Assembly: GCF_016887565.1 (NCBI RefSeq)
Contig: NZ_CP069396.1
Span: 7,174,001 to 7,238,000, forward strand
Length of the DNA: 64,000 bases
Source of the DNA: Archangium violaceum
Lineage (GTDB): Bacteria; Myxococcota; Myxococcia; Myxococcales; Myxococcaceae
Reading direction: 5' to 3'
Positions within the stretch are counted from its first letter, which is position 1. Each line of letters opens with the position of its first letter. The notes beneath the pieces were generated by a model, which worked only from the letters and a program-made list of their open reading frames with translations, did not search any database and had not been told where the DNA came from. Shown here piece after piece: positions 56,046-64,000 of this stretch. Both the position numbers and the translations under genes were made by a program.

Positions 56046-57377
56046 TCACCCCTCCATCGCGGGCTCGGCGCTGAGGGGAGCCTTCTCGGAGGCGCTGGCC
56101 TGAGCGGAAGGCACCTCGCGAGGCGCCGACGAGCCGTGGCCGTGGCCGCTGCCCAGCGACATGCCGGTGTGGTAGGCGCGCTCGCCATGGACGTGGGGAT
56201 CCAGCCCCTCGAACTCGGCCTCGTCGTCGACGCGCAGCCCCACCACCGCCTGCACCACCTTGAGGAGGACGAAGGTGAGGAGCGCGGAGAAGGCGGCCAC
56301 CGCCAGGATGCTCAGGGCCTGCTTGCCGAGCAGCGCCCAGTTGCCGGCGGCGAGGACGCCATCGGCACCCGCCGGGTTGACGGCCACGGTGGCGAACACG
56401 CCGGTGAGCAGGGCGCCGAGCGCACCGCCCACGCCGTGAACACCGACGACATCCAGGGCGTCGTCGTAGCGGAAGTGCTCCTTGAGGAGGACGCCGCCGT
56501 AGCAGACCGCGCCGGCCAGCAGGCCGATGGCCAGCGCGCCCATGGGGGCGACGAAGCCGGCGGCCGGGGTGATGCCCACCAGACCCGCCACGAGCCCGCT
56601 GGCGGCGCCCAGGGCGGTCACCTTCTTCAGGCGGATCAGATCCACGATGCCCCACGCCACCGCGCCGGCGGCGGCCGCCAGGTGGGTGTTGGTCGCGGCG
56701 ACGGCGGCAAGCTCGTTGGCCGCGAGCGCGCTGCCCGCGTTGAAGCCGAACCAGCCGAACCAGAGGAGCCCCGCGCCCAACAGGGTGAAGGCGAGGTTAT
56801 GCGGGGGCTGACGGGCGCCCTTGCGGCGGCCCACCACGAGCGCCACCACGAGCGCCGAGACACCGCTGGTCAGGTGCACCACGGCGCCACCGGCGAAGTC
56901 GAGCGCGCCCAGCTTCAGCAGCCAGCCGTCCGCGGCCCACACCCAGTGCGCCACGGGCGCGTACACGAACGTCGCCCAGAGCACCGTGAAGAGGAGGAAG
57001 GCGGAGAACTTGAGCCGCTCGGCGTACGCACCGCTGATGAGCGCGGGCGTGATGGCGGCGAAGGTGCCCTGGAAGAGGAAGAAGAGGATATGAGGCAGCG
57101 TGCCCTTGGCCTCCTGCCCGACCCCCTTCATGAACAGGTGCGTGGCGCCTCCGATGAGGCCGCCCTGGCTCTCCCCGAAAGCGAGCGAATAGCCCCACAG
57201 CGCCCACACCACGGTGACCACCGCCAGAGCGCCGAAGCTGTGCATGAGGGTGGAGAGCACGTTCTTGCCCTGCACCATGCCCCCGTAGAAGAGCGCCAGA
57301 CCCGGGACCATCAGCATCACCAGCGCACTCGCGACCAACACCCACGCCACATCGGCTCCGACGATTCCGCCTGACAT
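56046..57377 (-). CDS. amtB: Ammonium transporter
   Basis: 443 residues from the second of two adjacent ATGs (57377), which has GAGG at the better distance (57380 is possible; a longer start at 57479 adds 34 residues unlike the family). Amt/Mep/Rh channel with about 11 membrane helices. It shows VPGLALFYGGMVQGKN, the twin pore His residues (VVHLTSG about 167; VGVHGVGG about 313) and the DDALDVVGVHG signature. After the last helix comes a tail of about 70 residues, rich in His, Gly, Ser and Ala (HGERAYHTG, SGHGHGSS). It imports ammonium across the inner membrane. No glnK is next to it. A promoter-like site with paired palindromes lies upstream at 57545-57590. Confidence 0.95.
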   Translation of the reverse strand: MSGGIVGADVAWVLVASALVMLMVPGLALFYGGMVQGKNVLSTLMHSFGALAVVTVVWALWGYSLAFGESQGGLIGGATHLFMKGVGQEAKGTLPHILFFLFQGTFAAITPALISGAYAERLKFSAFLLFTVLWATFVYAPVAHWVWAADGWLLKLGALDFAGGAVVHLTSGVSALVVALVVGRRKGARQPPHNLAFTLLGAGLLWFGWFGFNAGSALAANELAAVAATNTHLAAAAGAVAWGIVDLIRLKKVTALGAASGLVAGLVGITPAAGFVAPMGALAIGLLAGAVCYGGVLLKEHFRYDDALDVVGVHGVGGALGALLTGVFATVAVNPAGADGVLAAGNWALLGKQALSILAVAAFSALLTFVLLKVVQAVVGLRVDDEAEFEGLDPHVHGERAYHTGMSLGSGHGHGSSAPREVPSAQASASEKAPLSAEPAMEG

Positions 57378-57380
57378 CAT

Positions 57381-57544
57381 CACCTCACAGTCGATGGGCC
57401 TCGTGGGCCCGCACGGCGCGGGAACAATGCAACGGGCGGGCCAGAGCGCACCCCGCCGGAGGGAGATGGCGTATCCCATTGAAATCCAATGGAATTCTGG
57501 AGCAGGAACTGTCCATCCTTCGGCCGCGAACGACGCCCACCGGA
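57381..57544. other. amtB leader region
   Basis: Gap between the leftward promoter and amtB. It is GC-rich near amtB and AT-richer around 57470-57500. No gene, clear riboswitch or terminator is seen. The stretch 57591-57675 between the two promoters holds no further palindrome. Confidence 0.5.
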
Positions 57545-57590
57545 CCTACAAGTTTGTAGGCTCCCTCTCGCGAACCGACAAATTCGTAGG
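57545..57590 (-). promoter_or_regulatory. Leftward (amtB) promoter inside paired 16-bp palindromes
   Basis: Two palindromes, CCTACAAGTTTGTAGG (57545-57560) and CCGACAAATTCGTAGG (57575-57590), start exactly 30 bp apart. On the minus strand the upstream one contains TTGTCG and the downstream one TACAAA, separated by exactly 17 bp, so the palindromes overlay a sigma-70-like promoter. Expected transcript start about 57546, giving a leader of about 170 nt before amtB. A dimeric repressor bound here would block RNA polymerase. Confidence 0.7.
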
Positions 57591-57675
57591 ATTCACTGAG
57601 AGTGGATCGCGCCCCTCGGGAGTGCTCACGGCACCGCCACACCTGACGGGCGAGGAGAGCCGCCCCCGCCTCCCT

Positions 57676-57721
57676 CCTACAATTTTGTCGCCCGCGTGGT
57701 TTGAAGCTACGAAATTGTAGG
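57676..57721 (+). promoter_or_regulatory. Rightward (LysE-type gene) promoter inside paired 16-bp palindromes
   Basis: Mirror image of 57545-57590. CCTACAATTTTGTCGC (57676) and GCTACGAAATTGTAGG (57706) start 30 bp apart, with TTGTCG-17 bp-TACGAA across them in plus direction. Transcript start expected near 57720, 90 nt before the LysE-type gene. The shared consensus CCTACAANNTTGTAGG suggests one regulator for both genes. Confidence 0.7.
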
Positions 57722-57809
57722 ATGCAGTGGAGCCCTCTCTCGGGGGAGAAGAAGACCAGGCGGCCAGACAGACAGACGCCCTCTCGTGGTGCTTCCGCTT
57801 CAGGAAACG

Positions 57810-58457
57810 ATGAACACCCTCCTCCTCTCTCTCGTGGCCTTCGCGTTCGGATTCATCGGCTCCATGCCCCTGGCCGGCCCGATCGCGTTGATGGTGTTCT
57901 CCACGAGCGTGCGGAAGCAGTACGGCGCGGCCCTCCGCATCGGCCTGGGAGCCGCGCTGGCGGTGGCGCTCTACGCCGCCGTGGCCTTCTGGGGGTTCTC
58001 CACCTTCCTCGCGAAGCACCCCATCATCCTCCCGCTGTCACACGGATTGAGCGCGCTCGTGTTGACCGTGCTCGGGGTGCATTTCACCCGGTGGAGCCCC
58101 AGGGACGAGGCACCCCCCAAGCAGGAGCGGCGCCTCGGAAGCTGGCTGCTCGGCTTCACCATCGCCGCGCTGAATCCCACCCTGCTGGCGACCTGGACCA
58201 CGGCGGTGGCGTTCCTCTACTCACGGCAGGTCGTCGTCTTCTCCGGGCTGCTCGCGCTTCCCTTCGGTGCCGCCGCGGGCGCGGGGGTGGCCTGCTGGGA
58301 GCTGCTGTTCGTCGGCCTGCTCCGGCGCCACGAGGGCCACTTCCCACGCCACGTGCTGACCTGGTTGGTGCGGGCCATGGGTCTGCTGCTCCTCGTGGGA
58401 GGACTCCTCACCGGGCTCGATTTCATCCGGGAGAGCTTCATCCCGCTGGAGCCGTGA
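57810..58457 (+). CDS. LysE-family amino-acid/metabolite exporter
   Basis: 215 residues from the ATG at 57810 (AGGA just upstream; a GTG at 57786 is less likely). It is an inner-membrane protein with about six hydrophobic segments. The N-terminal FGFIGSMPLAGPIALMVF and the conserved second-half LLGFTIAALNPTLLATW with its NP motif are LysE/RhtB family features. Such proteins export amino acids or related small molecules by proton exchange; the substrate cannot be told. It is divergent from amtB and shares the palindromic control region, which hints at a role tied to nitrogen status. Confidence 0.88.
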   Translation: MNTLLLSLVAFAFGFIGSMPLAGPIALMVFSTSVRKQYGAALRIGLGAALAVALYAAVAFWGFSTFLAKHPIILPLSHGLSALVLTVLGVHFTRWSPRDEAPPKQERRLGSWLLGFTIAALNPTLLATWTTAVAFLYSRQVVVFSGLLALPFGAAAGAGVACWELLFVGLLRRHEGHFPRHVLTWLVRAMGLLLLVGGLLTGLDFIRESFIPLEP

Positions 58458-58535
58458 GCCATGCCAACCACCATCGAGTCGGGCTCGAAAAGGTGCACCA
58501 CGGGTCGCACCGCTGAAGACCCGGACCCCGGGCGC

Positions 58536-60077
58536 TCACTCCAGCAGCCCGGACCCCTGATCCACGCCGATCACCTGCTGCCACACCTCGAGCTTCTCCT
58601 GCGAGGAGAGGGTGAGCCGGTCCCCGGGGAAATCCTCCAGGAAGCGAACGAGGTCTCCGTCGAGCCTGTCCGTCACGGCATCGGCCTTCAGGATGCCATC
58701 GGAGGCATAGAGGTTCTCCTGCATGAGGAGCCCCGGGCGGAAGGGCGCATCCCCCAGCCTGAGCAACAGCCGTTGCGAGCCGCTCCGCACGGTGTTGTTC
58801 CTGACGACGAGTCCGGTGATCACCCTCCCATCGGCGGCCAGCATCAGCCCGTAGCTGGCCGTGCCCTCGACGAGGTTGCCCTCCACCCTCGCGTTCCTGG
58901 CGCTCTCGATGCGGATGCCCTGGCCGTTGCCCTCGGGGATGTTGCGGATCTCCTGGAGGTGATTGTCCATCACCGACACGTTCTCGGGGGGCGAGTCGCC
59001 GCCCAGCACGGAGACGCCGCGGCCCGCGCGGGAGATGGAGTTGCCCTGGACGAGAATGTCGCGGGCGAACTGCTGGATGAGCACCGCCTCTCCCGCCGAG
59101 GAGCCGCTCGGGCGGATCGCCGTGTTGGGGAACCCGAAGAGGACGTTGTCGCGCACGGTGACGCGATGGCACTGCTTGATGTCCACCCCGTTCTCGCCCT
59201 CGTCGTGCAGCGTGTTGCCCTCGATGAGCACGCCCTCCGCGGGAGCACTGCCCGCCTGGCACTGGATGGAGTCTCCCGAGTTGTGATGGATGTCGTTGTC
59301 CCGGAGGGTGATGTTCCGTGACGGGCCCACCACCACCACGCCATGGGAGTCATCTCCAGGCTTGTTGAAGTGGTGGATGGTGTTGCGCAGGAGGGTGATA
59401 TCCCGCGCGCCGTCCACGAGCACGCCCGCGCTGGTCGTCCCGCTCTTCAGCTCGCTCCCGGACAGGACGGACTGGCTGGCGCCACTGTCGAAGATCACGG
59501 CGAACATCGGGGCGCCACCGACGTCGATCTGCAGGTTGTCCAGGGTCCAACGCCCTCGCACGCGGATGACCGTGCTCCGGGCCCTGTCGGCCGGGGCGAG
59601 GGTGGGACGGGGCGAGCCCTCTCCGCGCAAGGTGATGGGGGCGACCCCCGAGCCCCGGGACTCGAGGACGAGCTCCTCCGGGTACACCCCCGGGAGCACC
59701 CGGATGACCTCACCCGGGCTCGCGAGCGCCGCCGCCCGGCCAATGGTGCGGAGCGGTGCCTCACGGGTGCCTTTTGCCCCATCGGACCCCTTCGTGCTCA
59801 CGTACCAGCTCCGGCCCGAGGGCTCCGGCGGTGGCGGCTCCGCCGGGGGTGGATCCGACGGCGTGGGCTCATCCGGGGGAGGCGGCTGCACCGGAGGGGG
59901 CGGCTGCCCCGCCTGGGGTGGCGGTTGCCCATCCTGAAGGGGCGGCTGCTCCGCCTCGGGAGTCGGCGGCAACACCCGGGCCACGGGTATCTCCGGCTCA
60001 CAGGCGAGCAGGAGCAGACAGGTGAACACTCCGCATGCGCCCTTGAGGCTTCTCCCGCCACGCTCTCCTGGCTTCAC
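58536..60077 (-). CDS. Lipoprotein with right-handed parallel beta-helix
   Basis: 513 residues, GTG start with GGGAGGG 6 bp upstream. A lipoprotein signal (LLLLAC, Cys followed by Glu) leads into a stalk of about 60 residues very rich in Pro, Gln and Glu, then SWYVSTKGSDGAKGTREAPLRTI, the typical opening of surface beta-helix proteins (DUF1565-like). Many NNTI/GNTL/DNHL-type turns follow, each about 22 residues long, as in pectate-lyase-like folds. The C-terminus (DRLTLSSQEKLEVWQQVIG) caps the helix. It is probably an outer-surface or periplasmic polysaccharide-binding or -cleaving protein; no catalytic motif can be named. It is convergent with the LysE-type gene. Confidence 0.85.
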   Translation of the reverse strand: MKPGERGGRSLKGACGVFTCLLLLACEPEIPVARVLPPTPEAEQPPLQDGQPPPQAGQPPPPVQPPPPDEPTPSDPPPAEPPPPEPSGRSWYVSTKGSDGAKGTREAPLRTIGRAAALASPGEVIRVLPGVYPEELVLESRGSGVAPITLRGEGSPRPTLAPADRARSTVIRVRGRWTLDNLQIDVGGAPMFAVIFDSGASQSVLSGSELKSGTTSAGVLVDGARDITLLRNTIHHFNKPGDDSHGVVVVGPSRNITLRDNDIHHNSGDSIQCQAGSAPAEGVLIEGNTLHDEGENGVDIKQCHRVTVRDNVLFGFPNTAIRPSGSSAGEAVLIQQFARDILVQGNSISRAGRGVSVLGGDSPPENVSVMDNHLQEIRNIPEGNGQGIRIESARNARVEGNLVEGTASYGLMLAADGRVITGLVVRNNTVRSGSQRLLLRLGDAPFRPGLLMQENLYASDGILKADAVTDRLDGDLVRFLEDFPGDRLTLSSQEKLEVWQQVIGVDQGSGLLE

Positions 60078-60214
60078 CCGGTGCCCTCCCCCTCACAGAC
60101 CCTGTCGCGGCGCCGAAAGTCGCCACGAGCAAGGCAGGCAACAAGGGGGATGCCCTGAGGTGAAGTAGCACACTGGGCGACACGGGACGCCCTTCACACT
60201 CGCAAGGTCGGGCA

Positions 60215-60994
60215 TCACACAGTGGAGCCACTGGAGCCCCGCACGAGCGGAATCACTCCAGCGGCGAATCGCAGCCGAGGCGCCTGCCCGAGCGTCTTCA
60301 ACCGGTCATGGGCGATGACCATCAGGAGCGCGTAGAACCCACAGGACACGAGCACATGCCACCACGCGTGGAACTGCGGGTTGGGGATGCCATGTGCGGG
60401 GAGCGCCTCATTGAGCGTGGGACAGAACTGGATGTCACTCAGCCAGAGGACGATGGCGAGCGCATAGGCGCCGATGCCGAGCTGGAAGACACGCCTCGCG
60501 GCCACGTCCTGACTCCGGCGATGGATGAGGTAGACGCGTGCGAGCGCGAAGAACTCGAGTGACGCGAAGCTCGCCTGGAAGAGGAAGAACTGGAGGCGCC
60601 CCCGCGTGAAGGCGGAGAGATACGTCGAGAGCACCGCGTAGCCGAGCAACGCGAGGGGGAACCCCAACCCGAACCGACGCTCGGGGCGGTTCTCCACCAG
60701 GATGTAGACCATCACGAGGGCGAGGTAGAGCATCGGGAGCTCGTCCAGCATCTGGTACTGGAAGAGGAGCGTCGTGTGGAACGCGATGCTCCCGAGCCCC
60801 ACCACCGACACCATCGCGAACGCGAGCATGAACCGGCGCTCCAGCACGCGGTGGTGGAGCGCGATGCCAAGCACGCCCGCGAGCACCATGGCCAGACTGG
60901 AGACCGAGTTGAACAGCTCACAGACGTAGTGGAGGTGCTCGTAGTTTGTCTCGCACCAGTCCACCGTCGCCGTGTTCGGTCCCCAGAAGCCCAT
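60215..60994 (-). CDS. Alkaline ceramidase homologue
   Basis: 259 residues, about seven membrane helices. The alkaline ceramidase (ACER) active site can be traced in full: the Ca site Asp12-Trp13-x-Glu15-x-Asn17 and Glu26 (VDWCETNYEHLHYVCE), and the Zn/catalytic site Ser69, His73, Asp84 (GSIAFHTTLLFQYQMLDE) with His209 and His213 (FHAWWH). The spacings match human ACER3. It should hydrolyse ceramide to sphingoid base and fatty acid in a membrane. Myxobacteria make ceramides and sphingolipids, so a substrate is available. The ATG lies 14 bp after the ileS stop, so the two may be co-transcribed. Eukaryote-like origin by transfer is possible. Confidence 0.9.
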   Translation of the reverse strand: MGFWGPNTATVDWCETNYEHLHYVCELFNSVSSLAMVLAGVLGIALHHRVLERRFMLAFAMVSVVGLGSIAFHTTLLFQYQMLDELPMLYLALVMVYILVENRPERRFGLGFPLALLGYAVLSTYLSAFTRGRLQFFLFQASFASLEFFALARVYLIHRRSQDVAARRVFQLGIGAYALAIVLWLSDIQFCPTLNEALPAHGIPNPQFHAWWHVLVSCGFYALLMVIAHDRLKTLGQAPRLRFAAGVIPLVRGSSGSTV

Positions 60995-61008
60995 GGTGGG
61001 TGCCCGTG

Positions 61009-64000
61009 TCAGGCGCGCTCCACGCGCAGGCGCGCGGGCAGGCCGTTGAGGTTGAACTCCTCCTCCTTGCCGGTGAGGCCCTCGGGGCCCACGTGCAGCT
61101 CCGAAGCGAGCGTCTCGCGGGAGATGGACTCCTTCGCCTCCTGAGTCACCTTGCGCACCCGCGCGTCACCGTCCACCCAGAGGCGGATGCGGTCCGTGTA
61201 GCCGAGCGCCATGTCCTTGCGCGCCGCCTGCACCCGGGCGAGCAGCTCGCGCACCAGGCCCTCGTCCACGAGCGCCTCGGTCAGCTCGGTGTGGAGCACC
61301 ACCACGCCCACGCCCGCGCCAGCGGCGGCGTAGCCGGGGTTGGCCTCCACCAGCACCTCCAGCTCCTCGGAGGGGAACACCATCTGTTCACCCTCGACGG
61401 TGAGCACCACCCTGCCCTCCCGCGCCAGCTCGCGCTGGAGCGCCCGACTGTCGGCGGCGTCGAACGCCTTGCGCACCGGGGCCAGCTTGGGACCCAGGCG
61501 GCTGCCCATCGCGCGCAGGTTGGGCCTCACCTTGTAGCGCACCACGTCCGCCTCCTGACCCGCCTCCAGGAAGCGCACCTCGTGGACGTTCAGCTCGTCG
61601 GCGATGAGGTCCTTGTAGACGGCCACGCGCTCCTGCAGCTCCCGGCGCGACAGCATCACGTCCGCGTGGGACAGGGGCTGGCGCACCTTGAGCTTGTTGT
61701 CCGTGCGGACCTTGAGGCCCAGGGACACCAGCTCGCGCACCGCGCCCATCTCCGTGGAGAGCCCCTCGTCGATGAGGCGCGTGTCCGGCTCGGGGAAGCG
61801 GCCCAGGTGGACGCTCTCCGGCTGGGACGTGGGCCAGGGCCGGCGCACCAGGTTGCTCCACATCTCCTCGGCGAAGAAGGGAATGAAGGGCGCCGACAGC
61901 GCGGTGATGGTGGTGAGCGCCTCGTACAGGGTGAAGTAGGCGTCCAGCTTGTCCTGCTCCAGGCCCGGACCCCAGAAGCGCTCGCGGCTGCGGCGCAGGT
62001 ACCAGTTGGAGAGGGCGTCCACCAGCGCCACCAGCCGCTGGGCGGCCTCGTAGACCTGGTAGGTGTCCAGCGACCGGGTGACGTCGCGCAGGGCGAGCTG
62101 CACCTCGGAGAGGATCCACCGGTCCAGCACGGTGCGCTGCTTCGGCTCGCGCCAGCCGGTGCTCTTGCGGATGGCGAGCCAGGGCACCTCGGAGGAGTCC
62201 GGGTTGCCGCGGGCCGGCGAGAAGCCGTCGATGTTCGCGTAGATGGTGAAGAACGAGTAGACGTTGCGCAGCTTGACCTGGAAGTCCTTCTGCAGGAGCC
62301 GCACGTTGCTCAGCGAGTGGCGCGTGTTGGACCAGGTGGGGCTGGCGGCGAAGAAGAACCAGCGGAAGGCGTCCGCGCCCGGGGCCCGGCTGGCCGGATC
62401 CTTGAGCACCACGCGCTCGGTGAGAGCCAGCCGGGGCACCTCCACCGGCATGACGTCCGCGCCGCGCGCCGAGGGCGCCACGCCCAGCGCCTCCAGGTCC
62501 TTCTTCGCCAGCAGCACCACGCGCCGCTTGAGCTTCTTGTGCACCTTCACCGTGAGGGTGAGGGCCTTGTCCGCCGCGTTCGGACGGAAGATCTGCACCT
62601 TCGAGCCCTCCTGGATGTCCAGACCCTCTAGGTCCTCGCGGGCGATGAGCGCCTCGCCAGCCACACCGGGGACACCCGCCGCCTTGTCATCCAACACGGC
62701 GAAGTCCATCCGCACCTCGTCGAGGATGATCTCCGGCGGGGTGTAGTTGCCCTTGGACTTGGACTCCTTCTTGCCCTCCTTGTCGGAGACGTGGCCCAGG
62801 ACGATGCAGCTCTTGTACGGAATGGGCCAGCCGCGCTCGGGGGTGAGGCCCTCGCGCCGCTGCGTCTCCTCGTCGAAGACGAGCGTGCTGATCATCAGCA
62901 GCGAGTAGAACCAGCCACGCGTCTGGTCGATGGCCTCGGAGATGAAGTCGGCGGGGAAGGCCTGGGCGAACTTCTCGCGCGAGCCGGGCGCGTGGGGGTA
63001 GCCCCACTGGGCGAAGGGCATGCACCCCGAGTCGAACCACACGTCCACGACCTCGGGCACGCGCACGAAGCGGCCGGGGGTGCCGGGCTTCTCGTAGGTG
63101 ACCTTGTCGATCCACGGCTTGTGGACGATGAGGTGCTCGGCGCTGGTGGCACCGGGCTTGCGGGCGATGAAGGCCTTGAGCTCGGCCTCCACGGCGGCCA
63201 GGTTGCTGCCGGGCTTCTCGCGCAGGGCCTGGAGCGAGGAGATGGCCTCCACCTCGCCCGTCTCCGAGTGCACCCAGAGCGGCAGGGGCGTGCCCCAGTA
63301 GCGCTCGCGGGAGAGGGCCCAGTCCACGTTGTTGGCGAGGAAGTCGCCGAAGCGGCCCTCCTTGATGTGCTCGGGGACCCAGTTGACGGCGCGGTTGTTG
63401 GCGATGGCCCTGTCCTTCACGGACGTGGTGCGGATGTACCAGGCGGGCCGGGCGAACTGGATGAGCGGGTCGTCATCCGCGCGCCAGCAGAACGGGTACT
63501 CGTGGCGGTACTGCTCGACGAGGAGCATCCGGCCGCGCTCCTTGAGCTCGCGCTGGATCTCCTTGTCCGCGTCCTTGACGAAGCGGCCGGTGAGCTGGGG
63601 GAAGTCCTCGGAGAAGGTGCCGTCCGGGCGGATGGCGCAGAACATCTCCAGGGCCTCGGGCTTCGCGAAGCGGGTGCGCTCGTGGCGGAAGGCCTCGTAG
63701 TCGTCCTCGCCGAAGGCCGGAGCGACGTGGACGATGCCCGTGCCGCTGGAGAGGGTGACGAAGTCCGCGCCGATGACGCGCCAGGCGGGCGTGTCCGAGC
63801 CCCCGCCCGCGAGCGGCAGCTCCGTGTTGCCCACGCGCTGGAAGTACACGTCATAGGGAGGCGAGTAGCGCAGACCCACCAGCTCGCTGCCCTTGCGCGT
63901 CTGGAGGACGGGCAGGTCCTTCTTGAGCTTCTTGGCCAGCTCCTCGCGCAGGGCGGCGGCGATGATGAGCTTGCGGTCACCGGCGTCGACGGTGACGTAG
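61009..64000 (-). CDS. ileS: Isoleucyl-tRNA synthetase, type 2, partial (N-terminus missing)
   Basis: About 997 C-terminal residues are in the window; the HIGH motif is beyond the right edge. Visible: part of the CP1 editing domain, the AFGEDDYEAFRHE region, the tryptophan/zinc-free catalytic half with WVHSETGEVE, DVWFDSGCMPFAQW, the KMSKS loop written ESKSKGNYTPPEII, the anticodon-binding helices (YFTLYEALTTI) and a C-terminal extension with VEANPGYAAAG and RELLARVQAARKDM, as in eukaryote-like type-2 enzymes. Between the KMSKS loop and FRWFFFAASPTWSNTR there is an extra segment of about 105 residues (62390-62705) not found in standard enzymes. KMSKS reads KESKS. Type-2 enzymes are generally mupirocin-insensitive. 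Confidence 0.93.
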   Translation of the reverse strand, partial: YVTVDAGDRKLIIAAALREELAKKLKKDLPVLQTRKGSELVGLRYSPPYDVYFQRVGNTELPLAGGGSDTPAWRVIGADFVTLSSGTGIVHVAPAFGEDDYEAFRHERTRFAKPEALEMFCAIRPDGTFSEDFPQLTGRFVKDADKEIQRELKERGRMLLVEQYRHEYPFCWRADDDPLIQFARPAWYIRTTSVKDRAIANNRAVNWVPEHIKEGRFGDFLANNVDWALSRERYWGTPLPLWVHSETGEVEAISSLQALREKPGSNLAAVEAELKAFIARKPGATSAEHLIVHKPWIDKVTYEKPGTPGRFVRVPEVVDVWFDSGCMPFAQWGYPHAPGSREKFAQAFPADFISEAIDQTRGWFYSLLMISTLVFDEETQRREGLTPERGWPIPYKSCIVLGHVSDKEGKKESKSKGNYTPPEIILDEVRMDFAVLDDKAAGVPGVAGEALIAREDLEGLDIQEGSKVQIFRPNAADKALTLTVKVHKKLKRRVVLLAKKDLEALGVAPSARGADVMPVEVPRLALTERVVLKDPASRAPGADAFRWFFFAASPTWSNTRHSLSNVRLLQKDFQVKLRNVYSFFTIYANIDGFSPARGNPDSSEVPWLAIRKSTGWREPKQRTVLDRWILSEVQLALRDVTRSLDTYQVYEAAQRLVALVDALSNWYLRRSRERFWGPGLEQDKLDAYFTLYEALTTITALSAPFIPFFAEEMWSNLVRRPWPTSQPESVHLGRFPEPDTRLIDEGLSTEMGAVRELVSLGLKVRTDNKLKVRQPLSHADVMLSRRELQERVAVYKDLIADELNVHEVRFLEAGQEADVVRYKVRPNLRAMGSRLGPKLAPVRKAFDAADSRALQRELAREGRVVLTVEGEQMVFPSEELEVLVEANPGYAAAGAGVGVVVLHTELTEALVDEGLVRELLARVQAARKDMALGYTDRIRLWVDGDARVRKVTQEAKESISRETLASELHVGPEGLTGKEEEFNLNGLPARLRVERA

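Noticed and set aside
57545-57721. BlaI/MecI-CopY or OhrR type operator
   Set aside because: The TACA...TGTA core is similar, but the 4-bp spacing and CC/GG ends differ from those consensus sites, and no such regulator is adjacent.
61009-64000. ileS as a self-resistance gene for a mupirocin-like product
   Set aside because: Type-2 IleS would give such resistance, but it lies over 20 kb from the PKS operon among housekeeping genes, and the module order does not match mupirocin.

Overview
The window is GC-rich bacterial DNA, most likely from a myxobacterium of the Archangium/Cystobacter/Myxococcus type. The grounds are the composition, the giant multimodular polyketide synthases (PKSs), Pro-rich lipoproteins, a eukaryote-like alkaline ceramidase and an arginine operon next to housekeeping genes. 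The genus is an inference from gene content. I see no rRNA, tRNA, CRISPR array, phage or insertion sequence.

Bases 1-39964, all on the minus strand, hold part of a trans-AT PKS cluster that starts at about 39964 and runs off the left edge. In order of transcription: (1) a small protein joining a 2-oxoacid-dehydrogenase E2-type acyltransferase fold to a carrier protein (ACP); (2) PKS A: KS-KR-ACP, KS-ACP-ACP-ACP, KS-DH-KR-ACP, KS; (3) PKS B: DH-ACP-ACP (completing the last KS of PKS A), KS-DH-ACP, KS-DH-KR-ACP, KS-DH-KR-ACP, KS-KR-ACP; (4) a free luciferase-like monooxygenase; (5) PKS C (partial): KS-flavin monooxygenase-ACP-KS. No module has an acyltransferase domain, and the KS linkers end in the LPTYPF...RYW motif usual in trans-AT systems. 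The triple ACP carries the Trp flag of beta-branching carriers. The flavin monooxygenase module looks like an oxygen-inserting module. Two neighbouring modules of PKS B share a tandemly repeated DH-KR-ACP-KS unit, almost identical over long stretches and with codon use unlike its surroundings. The trans-acting AT, any HMG-synthase beta-branching cassette and the release domain are not in the window. I do not recognise the product.

Bases 40538-46525 (plus strand) are an arginine operon argC-argJB-argR-argH-argF with several 4-bp overlaps. ArgJ is fused to an ArgB-like domain whose catalytic residues appear to be replaced. Convergent to it (46628-51609, minus) are a PBP4-type D-Ala-D-Ala carboxypeptidase lipoprotein and carB. 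A secreted Ala/Pro-rich protein (51762-52493, plus) follows, then a minus-strand group: an unrecognised 345-residue protein, rsmD, coaD and an aspartate-type aminotransferase.

Bases 56046-58457 hold an amtB ammonium transporter and a divergent LysE-type exporter. Between them lie two divergent promoter-like sites, each built into a pair of 16-bp palindromes exactly 30 bp apart. The right end has a beta-helix lipoprotein, an alkaline ceramidase homologue and a type-2 ileS (truncated by the window edge), all on the minus strand. Three copies of a short GC-rich palindromic repeat sit at gene 3' ends (46534, 48326, 52526).
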